From Pseudomonas sp. FeN3W (GTDB taxonomy: Bacteria; Pseudomonadota; Gammaproteobacteria; Pseudomonadales; Pseudomonadaceae), in NCBI GenBank assembly GCA_030263805.2, contig CP136010.1, forward strand, positions 4,479,001-4,543,000: a stretch of 64,000 nucleotides of DNA, given 5' to 3'. This document shows positions 1 to 7,979 of this stretch, piece by piece. Each line of letters opens with the position of its first letter. Position 1 is the stretch's first letter. Position numbers and translations under genes: made by a program. The notes beneath the pieces were generated by a model. That model made no database searches and was not told the origin of the DNA. It was given only the letters and a program-made list of their open reading frames with translations.

Positions 1-2
1 GC

Positions 3-524
3 CGCCGCTGGGTGCAGGAGCAGGCATGTGGCAAGCGTGTGCTGAACCTGTTCGCCTATACCTGCGGCTTCTCGGTCGCGGCGCTGGCCGGCGGCGCCGA
101 GCATGTGGTGAATCTGGACATGGCCAGCGCGGCGCTGAGCCGCGGGCGCGAGAACCATCGGCTCAACCGGCACGATCTGGACCGGGTGAGTTTTCTCGCC
201 CACGAGCTGTTCAAGTCCTGGGGCAAGGTGAAGAAGCTTGGGCCCTACGATCTGATCATCATCGATCCACCGTCGTTCCAGAAGGGCAGCTTCGCACTGA
301 GCCGCGATTACCGGAAGATCCTGCGCCGCTTGCCGGAACTGCTCGCGGCCGATGGACAGGTGCTGGCCTGCGTCAATGATCCGGACGTCGCTCCGGCCTT
401 CCTGGTCGAGGGCATGGCCGCCGAAGCCCCGCAGTTGCGCTTCGAGCGGCGCCTGGACAACCCTCCGGAATTCCCTGATGTGAATCCCGACAGCGGCCTG
501 AAGGCGCTGGTGTTCGTCCGCTGA
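3..524 (+). CDS. Class I SAM-dependent methyltransferase, C-terminal part (5' end outside window)
   Basis: The reading frame is open from the left edge, so the N-terminus is missing. The visible 173 residues carry a Rossmann-fold methyltransferase core: a motif-I-like stretch (VLNLFAYTCGFSVAALAGGA) that would bind S-adenosylmethionine, an acidic residue ending the second strand (VNLDMAS), and a motif-IV IIIDPPSF typical of RNA base methyltransferases. The layout resembles the RlmI/RlmK-like family (PF10672), which modifies 23S rRNA, but the missing N-terminal part prevents choosing a member. The GTG at 12 lies inside the conserved fold and is not a start. The target base is unknown. Confidence 0.8.
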   Translation, partial: RRWVQEQACGKRVLNLFAYTCGFSVAALAGGAEHVVNLDMASAALSRGRENHRLNRHDLDRVSFLAHELFKSWGKVKKLGPYDLIIIDPPSFQKGSFALSRDYRKILRRLPELLAADGQVLACVNDPDVAPAFLVEGMAAEAPQLRFERRLDNPPEFPDVNPDSGLKALVFVR

Positions 525-543
525 GCTCCGGTGTATAGGTGTG

Positions 544-633
544 TAGGTTGTGGTGAGCGACGAAGGGCGGCGGGGACCGTGCATCGTCTCCGTGCATGTT
601 GGGCTTCGGTGTTATGCACCTCAGTCCAACCTA
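544..633. repeat. Degenerate intergenic inverted repeat
   Basis: Between the methyltransferase and the DUF305 gene. TAGGTTG at 544-550 is the exact reverse complement of CAACCTA at 627-633. An inner near-palindrome pairs TTGGGCT (599-605) with AGTCCAA (623-629), with one G-U pair. The motif resembles a short intergenic repeat I remember from many Pseudomonas genomes, here in two degenerate opposed copies. The rest of 525-711 shows no gene. Confidence 0.45.
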
Positions 634-711
634 TGGCATATCGACGCCGTGCTCCGCTTTAGCCCACCAGATCCAGGCCATGCAAGCCCGTGAGGTGGAC
701 TGAGCACAGTA

Positions 712-1164
712 TCAGGGGCGCGCTTGGAGCTCCTCGATCAGCATTTTCATCTCGCCGATTTCCCGGCGTTGCGCCTCGATGATGCTGTCCGCCAGCTCCC
801 TTACCCGCGGGTCCTGGATATCCGCTCGCTCACTGGTGAGGATGGCGATGGAATGATGAGGAATCATCGCCTTCATCCACGACACCTGATCCACCGTCGC
901 CTGGCTGCGCACCAGCCACAAGGACACCGCAAAAATCAGCGCGCTACCGGCGAAGATGGCGATGTTCACCCCACGCCGCGGATACATCTTCAGCATGAAC
1001 GCCAGCATGATGATCGCCATGGTCGCACCCATGATCAGTGCCATGTAGGCGCGGGTTTCGCTGAACAGGATGTGGTCGGTCTGGAACACGTTCAGGTACA
1101 TCAGACCGAACATGACCAACGTCGAGGTGGCAATCATTGCGCCGAATTTGGCGTAGGGCTGCAT
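712..1164 (-). CDS. DUF305 family membrane protein
   Basis: A 150-residue protein with three predicted membrane helices (about residues 7-25, 40-58 and 66-86) followed by a soluble C-terminal DUF305 segment. That segment contains WMKAMIPHHSIAI, the paired-histidine signature of this ferritin-like family, which is often linked to metal (copper) handling. The start ATG at 1164 is preceded by GGAGGAG on the minus strand. It stands alone between noncoding stretches of about 200 bp. The exact role is not established. The copper link is a family-level association, not seen here, since no copper gene is adjacent. Confidence 0.8.
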   Translation of the reverse strand: MQPYAKFGAMIATSTLVMFGLMYLNVFQTDHILFSETRAYMALIMGATMAIIMLAFMLKMYPRRGVNIAIFAGSALIFAVSLWLVRSQATVDQVSWMKAMIPHHSIAILTSERADIQDPRVRELADSIIEAQRREIGEMKMLIEELQARP

Positions 1165-1370
1165 AGGCGTGCTCTCCTCCTGGCGATGACTGGTGGGGCG
1201 GCAACTCGCCAGCCCTCGCTCATCTCGACAGCCCTCGGTCGGTGCCGTTCATGTGGCTCGGCCAGGGTAGTGGTGGCACTTGCTGGCCAACTGCGAGGCT
1301 TCGCTGGGCGGCCAGCAGCGCAATGCACAGCGGGGCCTACTCGCCGCGGTGGTTCAGCGTGCGCCGCGGG

Positions 1371-1892
1371 TCAACGAGTTGCCAGTTCTTCGCAGCTGGG
1401 CTCGATGGTGAACGTGCGCGCCGAGTCGACCGGGCCGAGCTTTTCCAGGGTGCGGCGGCCGAGCAGTACGGGGTAGTGCATTTCATCGCGGTCCCTGAGC
1501 GAGAACTGCTCCTCGAGCAGGCGATCGCCGATGCACACCTTCATCAGCACGACCGGTCGATCCTCTTTGCCGCCGGCGCCACGGACGGTCAGTTCACGGT
1601 GCAGTTTGCGCTCGATGCGCGACTCGACCAGCTTGTCCCGTTTGACGTCCTTGAGGTCCAGATCGAAGCGGACCCATTCTTCACCGTCCCGCTCGAAATA
1701 CTCGATGTCTTCGGCATGCATCGACGAAGTCAGCGCGCCGGTGTCGAGCTTGAACTTCACCGTGACTTCCTCGGGAAGCACCTTGCCACGCTCCACCCAG
1801 CCGAGCGGCGTGCCACTGGCGGCGAGGGAAGGGAGGGCATGCAGGGACAGCAGCAACGCGGCAGGTATGGCCAGCAGTCGTGACGATTTCAA
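1371..1892 (-). CDS. Retropepsin-like aspartic protease (RimK-associated 'ATP-dependent zinc protease' family)
   Basis: Matches the PF05618 family by the motif KLDTGALTSS (Asp near residue 50), the retropepsin D-T-G active-site triad, and by the late VLLGRRTLEKLG strand. I place the start at a TTG (1892): GGAG lies six bases upstream, and translation from there gives a basic N-terminus, a hydrophobic stretch and an Ala-Ser cleavage region, a clean signal peptide. The mature enzyme of about 148 residues is therefore probably periplasmic. The frame also extends upstream to a TTG at 1922. Natural substrates are unknown; the 'ATP-dependent zinc' name is historical. Confidence 0.75.
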   Translation of the reverse strand: MKSSRLLAIPAALLLSLHALPSLAASGTPLGWVERGKVLPEEVTVKFKLDTGALTSSMHAEDIEYFERDGEEWVRFDLDLKDVKRDKLVESRIERKLHRELTVRGAGGKEDRPVVLMKVCIGDRLLEEQFSLRDRDEMHYPVLLGRRTLEKLGPVDSARTFTIEPSCEELATR

Positions 1893-1946
1893 TGGCAACT
1901 CCGGGATAGTGGCTTCGCACAATAGAGCGAAATCTTCCGCGGATGT

Positions 1947-2915
1947 TCAGCGCGCCGTGGTTTCGACGCTGTGGCCGCTCGGCGATCGGTTGCCCTGAGC
2001 CGCTTCGCGCTCGCCGATCTGTTCGCTCAGGGCACGAACGAAGGCATCCACCGCGACCGGCAGGTAACGCGAACTGCGTACGTACACGCCGAGGTCGCTG
2101 AATACGGCGCCGCCATCGTTCAGCGGTACGTGCACCAGCGTGCCGCCGGCCAGCTCGGCTTCGATGCCGATGCGCGTCTGGAAGGCGACCCCGGCACCGC
2201 GCTTGGCCATCTGCAGGGCCAGCTCCACGGAGCTGGTTTCCAGCGGCGCCTTGTGCCGCGGTCGGGTGCGCGCCAGCAGCGGCGCCAGCAGGTGATGGAT
2301 GGACAGATCGCTCTTGGCCAGGATCAGCGGATACTCGGCGCAGGTAGCGAAGCTCACCTCGGCGCGCTCGGCCAGCGGGTGTACGGGAGGCACGATGGCG
2401 CCAAGGCGGAAGTGGCCGACGCCCAGCTGCTGCAAATCTGCGGTACGCGGCAGGGCGAAGGCCAGGCCGATGTCCGCCTGGCCACTGATGACAGCCTCGG
2501 GAATCGCCTGCGAGCCGAGGCTGGTGACGCCCACGGTGACTCGTGGATACCGCTCGCGCAGCCGCTCCAGCACACCGGGCAGCAGGTCGGTGGTGACGCC
2601 GGAGACCGTGGCGATCTCCACATGGCCGGTGCGCAGGCCCTGCAGCGCGTCCAGTTCGGAGCGCACACGCTCGGCGTCCTGCAATACGACGATGACATGG
2701 CGGGCGAATATCTCGCCGGCGGCGGTCAGCCGCAACCCGCCGGGCAGGCGTTCGAACAGGGGCGCGCCGATCTCGTCTTCGAGCTTGAGAATCTGCCGGT
2801 TCACCGCCGACGACGCGACGTTGAGCCGGCGCGACGCCTCGCGAATCGACTGGCAGCGCCGCACCATGTCGAAGTAGTGGATGGCCGGGGAGTGGATGCG
2901 CAGCTTGCGGGCCAC
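1947..2915 (-). CDS. LysR-family transcriptional regulator
   Basis: 322 residues, normal length for the family. An N-terminal winged helix-turn-helix lies at about residues 12-65 (SIREASRRLNVASSAVNRQILKLEDEIG). An effector-binding domain follows at about 90-300. The start is a GTG at 2915. It follows the TetR-type gene on the same strand after only six bases, so the two are probably co-transcribed. The effector and targets are unknown. Candidates are the regulator pair itself and the Tsx-like channel gene upstream on the same strand. Confidence 0.85.
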   Translation of the reverse strand: MARKLRIHSPAIHYFDMVRRCQSIREASRRLNVASSAVNRQILKLEDEIGAPLFERLPGGLRLTAAGEIFARHVIVVLQDAERVRSELDALQGLRTGHVEIATVSGVTTDLLPGVLERLRERYPRVTVGVTSLGSQAIPEAVISGQADIGLAFALPRTADLQQLGVGHFRLGAIVPPVHPLAERAEVSFATCAEYPLILAKSDLSIHHLLAPLLARTRPRHKAPLETSSVELALQMAKRGAGVAFQTRIGIEAELAGGTLVHVPLNDGGAVFSDLGVYVRSSRYLPVAVDAFVRALSEQIGEREAAQGNRSPSGHSVETTAR

Positions 2916-2921
2916 GGTCGG

Positions 2922-3596
2922 TCAGCGATCCGCGGGTGGCGGCGGGGTCAGTCCGCAGCCCTTGAGGATGATGGCGATCAGGTTGTCGCTGGCGTGGGCG
3001 AAATCGGCGCGAGTCATGCGCTTGCCGTTGATACGGCGGATCTGATCGGAGAAGTCGGCATAGTGTTGGGTGCTGCTCCAGATCATGAAGATCAGGTGCA
3101 TGGGGTCGACCGGGTCCATCTTGCCGGCGGCGATCCAGGCATCGAACACCGCGGCACGGCCACGGAACCAGTTGCGGTAATCCTGGTTGAAGTGCTCGGA
3201 GAGGCACTCGCAGCCGCTGATGACTTCCATGGCGAAGATCTTCGAGGCCTGTGGGTGGCGTCGCGAGAATTCCATCTTGATGCGGATGTACTCGGCCAGG
3301 GCAATGGCCGGGTCATCGTCGACGGTCACGTCGTCGAAGGCGGTATCCCAGAGTTCGAGGATATGCCGCATGACCTCGACATACAGCCCCAGCTTGCTGT
3401 TGAAGTAATAGTGCACGTTGGCCTTGGGCAGCCCGGCGCGGGTGGCGATGGCGTTCATGCTGGTGCCTTTGAAGCCGTAGCGGGCGAACTCTTCGGCGGC
3501 CGCCGCGAGGATGGTTTCCTCGTTCTTCTGCCGAATGCGGCCGGCGGGCTTGCCCTGGGCGGTGTAGAGCGGCTGGGGTGCGTTGTTCTTGTCCAT
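2922..3596 (-). CDS. TetR/AcrR-family regulator, RutR-like
   Basis: 224 residues from the ATG at 3596, which has AGGGA just upstream; an upstream frame extension to 3761 has no coding character. The N-terminal helix-turn-helix (GTSMNAIATRAGLPKANVHYYFNSK) is typical of TetR proteins. The C-terminal domain with LFMIWSSTQHYADF resembles that of RutR/YcdC, whose E. coli member senses uracil and thymine. Ligand and regulon are not known here. The next gene upstream on the same strand is a Tsx-type nucleoside channel homologue, which would fit a nucleobase-related role; that is inference from position only. Confidence 0.8.
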   Translation of the reverse strand: MDKNNAPQPLYTAQGKPAGRIRQKNEETILAAAAEEFARYGFKGTSMNAIATRAGLPKANVHYYFNSKLGLYVEVMRHILELWDTAFDDVTVDDDPAIALAEYIRIKMEFSRRHPQASKIFAMEVISGCECLSEHFNQDYRNWFRGRAAVFDAWIAAGKMDPVDPMHLIFMIWSSTQHYADFSDQIRRINGKRMTRADFAHASDNLIAIILKGCGLTPPPPADR

Positions 3597-3857
3597 GTTC
3601 CCTGTCCGTGAGCGCGCTGGCGGTTGGCCTGCTCCACTATGCGGGGCGGGCCTGCTGCGTGTTGAGGATGATGGCCTATGCGCTGCGTTCATTCGCCTCG
3701 CAGCCCCGGGAAATGCCGTCGGACCGCCCGGGGTGATGGTCGAGCCGAGCTGATTCTGCACGAGTTTCGCTGTTCGATGCAGCCGTTGCGCTTGTGGCGG
3801 CCAGGATCGCGACTGGCACCGAACGAGTGCCGCCCGGTTTGCGGGCGGCGAGGCGCA

Positions 3858-4664
3858 TCAGAAGTGCGCTTTGACGATGAAGTTGGTGACGTTGTTGTCG
3901 GTGTTGAAGGCGCTGCTGTCCTCGATGCCGTACTTGTTCGACCAGTAGTCGTATTCGATACCGACATAGAGCTTGCCGGGCGTGTAGTCCAGGGCCTTGC
4001 CCAGGTCGTACTTGACCTGCGGGTTGAAGTGGAAGTTCTTGGCGAGGTAGTCGCCCTTGGACTTGGAGCCGGCGTCGTTGACCACCCAGTCGATGTAGCC
4101 GTCGAGCAGGATGTCGGATTTGCCGACCGGAATGGTGATGGCCCAGGTCGGGGTGATCTGCCACTGGCCGCCCGGCTTGCCGGTGATGCCGTCGGGCTCG
4201 CGGTAGTAGGTATTGATGGCCAGGCGATCGAAACCGGGAACGGCCAGGTCGACGGCCGGGCCGAGCAGATAGTTGCGGTTGCGCCCTTCGCCGCGTTCGT
4301 AGGTCGCGGAGATCAGCACATCCTTGACCGGACCGAAGGACAGGTCCGCACCACTGATCTTGCTCAGCGACAGGCGTGGGCTGAATTCGCCGTAGTAGGT
4401 GCGGCCGTCCTTGCCCGAGTGGCCGTTGAACCACTTGTGGTCGACGAACAGGAACATGTCGCCCCAGGTCCAGCCGCTGGCATGTTCGAAGGTGATGGTC
4501 TGCTGGATGGCGGCTTCGCGGCCATCCTGGCCCGAATCGACTGCGAAGTTCTTGCCGTACAGGTAGGTGAGGCTGTTGTTCTGCCAGAACATTGGGCTGG
4601 CCATGGCTTGGCTGCTGAGGATGAACCCGGCCGCGAGGGCTGCGGTGGTCAGGCTGCGCTTCAT
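3858..4664 (-). CDS. Tsx/OmpK-family outer-membrane channel protein
   Basis: 268 residues with a signal peptide ending in Ala-Met-Ala-Ser (about residue 21), then alternating aromatic/polar beta strands and a terminal KAHF ending in Phe, the C-terminal signature of outer-membrane barrels. Overall it matches PF03502 (Channel_Tsx). The family forms nucleoside-permeable or phage-receptor channels. The start is the ATG at 4664 with GGAGA upstream; an earlier in-frame start at 4712 lacks a ribosome site and would spoil the signal peptide. The following LysR/TetR pair lies beyond a gap of about 260 bp. Substrate not determined. Confidence 0.82.
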   Translation of the reverse strand: MKRSLTTAALAAGFILSSQAMASPMFWQNNSLTYLYGKNFAVDSGQDGREAAIQQTITFEHASGWTWGDMFLFVDHKWFNGHSGKDGRTYYGEFSPRLSLSKISGADLSFGPVKDVLISATYERGEGRNRNYLLGPAVDLAVPGFDRLAINTYYREPDGITGKPGGQWQITPTWAITIPVGKSDILLDGYIDWVVNDAGSKSKGDYLAKNFHFNPQVKYDLGKALDYTPGKLYVGIEYDYWSNKYGIEDSSAFNTDNNVTNFIVKAHF

Positions 4665-4783
4665 TGAGTGTGTCTCCGTATTGGCATTTGAATGAGCTTG
4701 TAAGTTGTCCAAGCGGTCAGGCTTTGGTCACATAGCAAGCGTCGCGCCAATACCGGATATTTCATTGTAGTTAAGGATAAATG

Positions 4784-4813
4784 TTTGATAAAAAAGGATT
4801 TATTTTTATCGAA
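4784..4813. repeat. AT-rich inverted repeat upstream of the tsx-like gene
   Basis: Arms TTTGATAAAAA (4784-4794) and TTTTTATCGAA (4803-4813) are complementary at 10 of 11 positions around an 8-base spacer. It lies about 120-150 bp upstream of the tsx-like start codon. It could be an operator or a regulatory hairpin; no protein can be assigned. Confidence 0.4.
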
Positions 4814-4997
4814 TGAAGGAGGTTCGCGGATGGCCGGGCCGTCGGGTGGGAGGTGAGCGCGTTGGCGTGACCTGACCGATGCGTCAGCTTGCTTCAGTTT
4901 GGGGCGCTGCGATGGCCGATCGCCAGGCTCGCCACCGAAACGGTGCGCCGACTGGCCAAGGCAAAGTGCGGGACGGGAATCGCGCAGAGAGGAAGCG

Positions 4998-5024
4998 CGA
5001 CTGCCGGCAGGGCGCCGGCAGTCG
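4998..5024 (-). terminator. Hairpin after csgA
   Basis: Perfect 11-bp stem CGACTGCCGGC / GCCGGCAGTCG with a 5-base loop, starting 14 bases beyond the csgA stop codon. Only a weak T-rich tail follows on the minus strand, so termination may be partial. Confidence 0.55.
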
Positions 5025-5038
5025 GGTGTAGCACGAGC

Positions 5039-6325
5039 TTACTGCTGGGTGACCAGGGCGGTGTTGTTCCAGCCGCTCTGGTTGATGTAGGCCGCATTGC
5101 CGTAGCCGGCCTGGCTGGCGATGGCTTCGTTGCCGACACCGTTCTGAGTCACCTTGATCAGATGATCGGCGCCGCTCTGGCTCAGCATCACGTCGTTGAG
5201 CGAGCCTTCCTGGCGAACGGTGGCCAGGTTGTCGCGGCCGTCCTGTTCGAGATCGGCACTGTTGCCCCAGCCATAGCTGACGCCGACGATTTCGTTGTCG
5301 GTACCATGCTGCACGGCGTTCAGCTCGTTACCGGTACCGTCCTGGTGGAAGTGCAGATCGTTGCCACGACCCTGCTGCTCCACGGAGGCAACGTTGAAGC
5401 CACCTTCCTGGATGGTCTTGGCAGTCTGGTTGCGGCCGTCCTGGTACACGTCGGCTTCGTTGCCGATACCTGACTGCTCGGTAGTGGCGGTGTTGTTGCC
5501 ACCGAGCCAGCCGTTGGTCTGCACGATGCTGGAGTCGTTGCCGACGCCGTGCTGCAGGACGAAGGCGTTCTGCGCATTGCCGCTCTGGTCGACGTCGACG
5601 CTGTTGTTGCTGCCGTCGGACTTGACGTAAGCCTCGTGCAGCACGCCGGTCTGCGAAACCATGGCGTCGTTGCGCCAGCCGCTCTGCTCGACTTCGGCAA
5701 TGGAGCCGCTGCTGAGGATCTGGGTGACATGCGCATCGTTGTCGACGCCTTGCTGGGTGATGGTTGCGCGGTCGTTGTTGCTGAGGAGCTGGGTGATGCT
5801 GGCGTTGTTCAGGTCGCCGTTCTGGTTCACCACCGCCTGGCTGCCAAAGGTGGCGGTCTGGGTGATCAGGCCGTAGTTGTCCTTGCCGTCCTGGTTGGTG
5901 GTGGCGTTGGCCATGGTCGCGCCGGCCTGGAAGGTCTCGGCGACGTTGGCAACGCCTTTCTGGTTCTGCGTGGCGCCAGTCTTGTAGGTACCGGTCTGCT
6001 CTACCAGTGCATCATTGCCCCAGCCGCTCTGGGTCTGGGTCGAGCCGGTCATCAGCGCGCCGCTCTGGCGGGATTCGGCATTGTTGAAGTTGCCGGTCTG
6101 GGTCTGGGTGGCGGTGGTGGCCTGCGCGTTGGCTTGCTCGACCATCGCGTCGTTGCTGAAACCGCTCTGGTTTTGTGTGGCGAAGTTGCCCGAACCGCCG
6201 CTTTGCAGCACTTCTGCGTTGTTGTTGATGCCGTGCTGGTTCTGCTCCGAGGTGTTCTCGGCGGCAAAGGCCTGGGCAGTGGCGACGGTCAGAATGGCTG
6301 CTACAAGAGGTTTGAACTTAAACAT
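5039..6325 (-). CDS. csgA: CsgA-like major curlin subunit, enlarged
   Basis: 428 residues from the ATG at 6325, with GGAG eight bases upstream; a GTG at 6334 has no ribosome site. A Sec signal peptide ends at about residue 21 (AQAFA|AEN). The rest is almost entirely curlin repeats of 22-23 residues on the pattern GxxNxAxxxQxxxxxxAxxxQ: I count about 17 full units and a terminal half unit. Enterobacterial CsgA has five units in about 150 residues. Secreted through CsgG, such subunits polymerise into amyloid fibres of the biofilm matrix. It follows csgB by 47 bases. Units 1-8 are mostly 23 residues and later ones mostly 22, with one longer insertion unit near the middle. Confidence 0.9.
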   Translation of the reverse strand: MFKFKPLVAAILTVATAQAFAAENTSEQNQHGINNNAEVLQSGGSGNFATQNQSGFSNDAMVEQANAQATTATQTQTGNFNNAESRQSGALMTGSTQTQSGWGNDALVEQTGTYKTGATQNQKGVANVAETFQAGATMANATTNQDGKDNYGLITQTATFGSQAVVNQNGDLNNASITQLLSNNDRATITQQGVDNDAHVTQILSSGSIAEVEQSGWRNDAMVSQTGVLHEAYVKSDGSNNSVDVDQSGNAQNAFVLQHGVGNDSSIVQTNGWLGGNNTATTEQSGIGNEADVYQDGRNQTAKTIQEGGFNVASVEQQGRGNDLHFHQDGTGNELNAVQHGTDNEIVGVSYGWGNSADLEQDGRDNLATVRQEGSLNDVMLSQSGADHLIKVTQNGVGNEAIASQAGYGNAAYINQSGWNNTALVTQQ

Positions 6326-6372
6326 TTTTGTCACTCCATGGATGTTTTAAGTACAGCGGTATTTCCTTGGGA

Positions 6373-6864
6373 TTAGCGGTACTGGCGAACCACTACCGTC
6401 AGACCTCGGCCGCTCTGGCTGACATTGCTGCTATGCCCGCTGCCGGTCTGTTCGATGAGGGCTCGATTGCTCGAGCCCTGCTGTGCGATGGCGGCGCGGT
6501 TGTCCGAGCCGGTCTGTTCGATGTGGGCGTCGTTGTCGAAGCCGTTCTGGCTGATCAGCGCCGCGTTGCCTTGCCCGATCTGCTCGATGCTGGCGCCGTT
6601 GGCGTAACCGCTCTGGATGATGTAGGCCTCCAGCTCGGAGCCGGTCTGGGCGATGCGGCCGGTCATGCTCTCGCCGGACTGCTGGACCAGCGCCACGGCG
6701 CCCTGGCCGCTGATGTCGGCATGGGCGGACGGATCAGCCGTGAGGTAGGCCAGTTCGTTGGGGGCAAGATCGATCGAGACGGGGATATCGGCGTGGCTGG
6801 CAGTAGCCAGTAGCAGAACTGCCGGTAGCAGCAGGTCATGCGCAATCCGTTGCGAGCGAGTCAT
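6373..6864 (-). CDS. csgB: CsgB-like minor curlin / nucleator
   Basis: 163 residues with a signal peptide (cleavage near ASHA|DIP) and about five curlin repeats (for example SGYANGASIEQIGQGNAALISQ), ending in an arginine/aromatic tail VVVRQYR. The basic tail and shorter repeat region are as expected for CsgB, which anchors to the cell surface and nucleates CsgA. The start ATG at 6864 has AGGAC upstream. It is placed directly before csgA on the same strand, as in other csgBA operons, and after a 260-bp gap from csgG that probably holds its own promoter. Assignment of nucleator versus major subunit rests on order, length and the basic C-terminus. Confidence 0.87.
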   Translation of the reverse strand: MTRSQRIAHDLLLPAVLLLATASHADIPVSIDLAPNELAYLTADPSAHADISGQGAVALVQQSGESMTGRIAQTGSELEAYIIQSGYANGASIEQIGQGNAALISQNGFDNDAHIEQTGSDNRAAIAQQGSSNRALIEQTGSGHSSNVSQSGRGLTVVVRQYR

Positions 6865-7097
6865 GGCGTCCTGTCCTGATGGGCTCTGGTGTCGACATAC
6901 TTGCCCCTAATCGGGGCGGCGAACATCCATCCAATGATTGAAAATGTTGCGATCCGGTGCGTAGGGGGCGGCGATTGGCGATACAGGCTGCTGCATCCGG
7001 GGGCACTGCCCGATAGCTGATGGCGCACGGCCGTACAGACGGCATCGCCATGAAGCTTGCCGTCAGCCGGAAAGGGAGATTGGAGGAACGCTGAAGC
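6865..7097. promoter_or_regulatory. Putative csgBA promoter region
   Basis: About 230 bp between the csgG hairpin and csgB, without a gene. It carries a short inverted repeat GCCCC-TAATC-GGGGC at 6903-6917, close to the csgB start, and an AT-richer patch near 6925-6955. In enterobacteria CsgD activates csgBA. No CsgD box was recognised here, so the regulatory role is inferred from position. Confidence 0.35.
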
Positions 7098-7120
7098 GTC
7101 GTCGGCGTTGCGCCGACGAC
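7098..7120 (-). terminator. Hairpin after csgG
   Basis: Perfect 10-bp stem GTCGTCGGCG / CGCCGACGAC with loop TTG, six bases past the csgG stop. It separates csgDEFG from csgBA. It lacks a strong T-run, so it could be an attenuating or RNA-stabilising structure. Confidence 0.5.
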
Positions 7121-7125
7121 TCGGA

Positions 7126-7956
7126 TCAGTCCAGTTTGCTCAGGTACTTGCTCAGCGCCGGATGCTCGCCACCGCTGCCTTCGGCGGTCTGCCAGAGGCG
7201 CCGGTCGACGCCCTGGGCGATCAGGTGCGCCACGGCAGCCTCGATCGCCGAGAGCACGCAGAGCTGGGCCGGCTCGTTGGTGGTGTAACCGGCCTCCGCT
7301 TCGAGCAGTTCCTTGAACTCGATGAACTTGTAGACGTTGGCGCTACGGCCGACGGAGAAGATCGTCTTGGTGGTCATCACGTTCGACAGCACCCTGCCGC
7401 TGCGCACGTCGATGGCCCGCAGGTTCACCGTGACCTGATCGACGCGATATTCCTGCGACAGTCCGATGCCCAGATAGCGCGCACCCTGGCCGCCACTGCG
7501 CACGTTGGTCTCGTAGGCGACGATGGCACCTTCCATGATGATGTTGGCCGCCAGCAGCGACGGCAGCTCGGATTGGATATTGGGTGCCACGTCCGGCTTG
7601 GCCTGCGAGGCGCGGATGATCTTGCGCTCGGTCAGCACGTTCTGCAGACCTTCACGCTCGAGCACCACGAACCAGCCGCTGGCCTGCATGGCATCGACCA
7701 GCATGCTGGCCGCGCCCTGGGTCACCGCGGTGGAGAAGGAACTGGCCGGAGTGGGCTTGTACTGGCCGGTCTGGTCGCGAAAGCCGTACACCGCGGCCAC
7801 CAGCGGGCCTTTCGGGCGTGGTAGCGCCAGCAGGTCCTGGTAGGTCGAGGTGCGTGGAGTCAGGGTTGGCGGGTGCTGATCGGCAGACATGGGCTCGCGA
7901 ACGGCGCAGCCCTGCAATACAGCCATCATCCCTATGGCTACGAATAGGCTTCTCAT
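7126..7956 (-). CDS. csgG: CsgG curli secretion channel lipoprotein
   Basis: 276 residues, essentially the length of E. coli CsgG (277). The lipobox Leu-Gln-Gly-Cys puts the lipidated Cys at residue 17, so it is an outer-membrane lipoprotein. CsgG oligomerises into the pore that exports CsgA and CsgB. Recognisable parts include KGPLVAAVYGFRDQTGQYKP, the ASGWFVVLEREGL segment and the transmembrane-hairpin region around YLGIGLSQEYRVDQVTVNLRAID. The start ATG at 7956 follows csgF by 23 bases. A longer upstream extension of this frame runs antisense-like through csgF and is not used. Confidence 0.93.
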   Translation of the reverse strand: MRSLFVAIGMMAVLQGCAVREPMSADQHPPTLTPRTSTYQDLLALPRPKGPLVAAVYGFRDQTGQYKPTPASSFSTAVTQGAASMLVDAMQASGWFVVLEREGLQNVLTERKIIRASQAKPDVAPNIQSELPSLLAANIIMEGAIVAYETNVRSGGQGARYLGIGLSQEYRVDQVTVNLRAIDVRSGRVLSNVMTTKTIFSVGRSANVYKFIEFKELLEAEAGYTTNEPAQLCVLSAIEAAVAHLIAQGVDRRLWQTAEGSGGEHPALSKYLSKLD

Positions 7957-7979
7957 GGCCTTTGTTTCTCCTTGAAGGG

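Larger units (their letters stand above)
4665..5038. other. Intergenic region between the csgA end and the tsx-like gene
   Basis: 374 bp with no convincing gene. It holds the putative promoter side of the tsx-like gene, an AT-rich patch around 4757-4813 that contrasts with the GC-rich surroundings, and a terminator-like hairpin after csgA (4998-5024). No csgC-like frame was found here. Confidence 0.6.

Noticed and set aside
1681..3207. 508-codon minus-strand frame spanning the protease, LysR and TetR genes
   Set aside because: It runs across three well supported genes in a wrong frame and is Arg/Ala/Gly-rich, a typical artefact of high GC.
4665..5038. csgC downstream of csgA
   Set aside because: No frame with signal peptide or a CsgC-like sequence exists here; the next gene is the tsx-like channel.
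5549..6376. Plus-strand frame of 275 codons opposite csgA
   Set aside because: Its Leu/Val/Gly-rich repeats are the reverse reading of the curlin repeats; there is no ribosome site or family match.
5039..6864. CRISPR-like regular repetition
   Set aside because: The regular spacing of about 66-69 bases is from coding curlin repeats; the DNA units are not identical and no cas genes are present.
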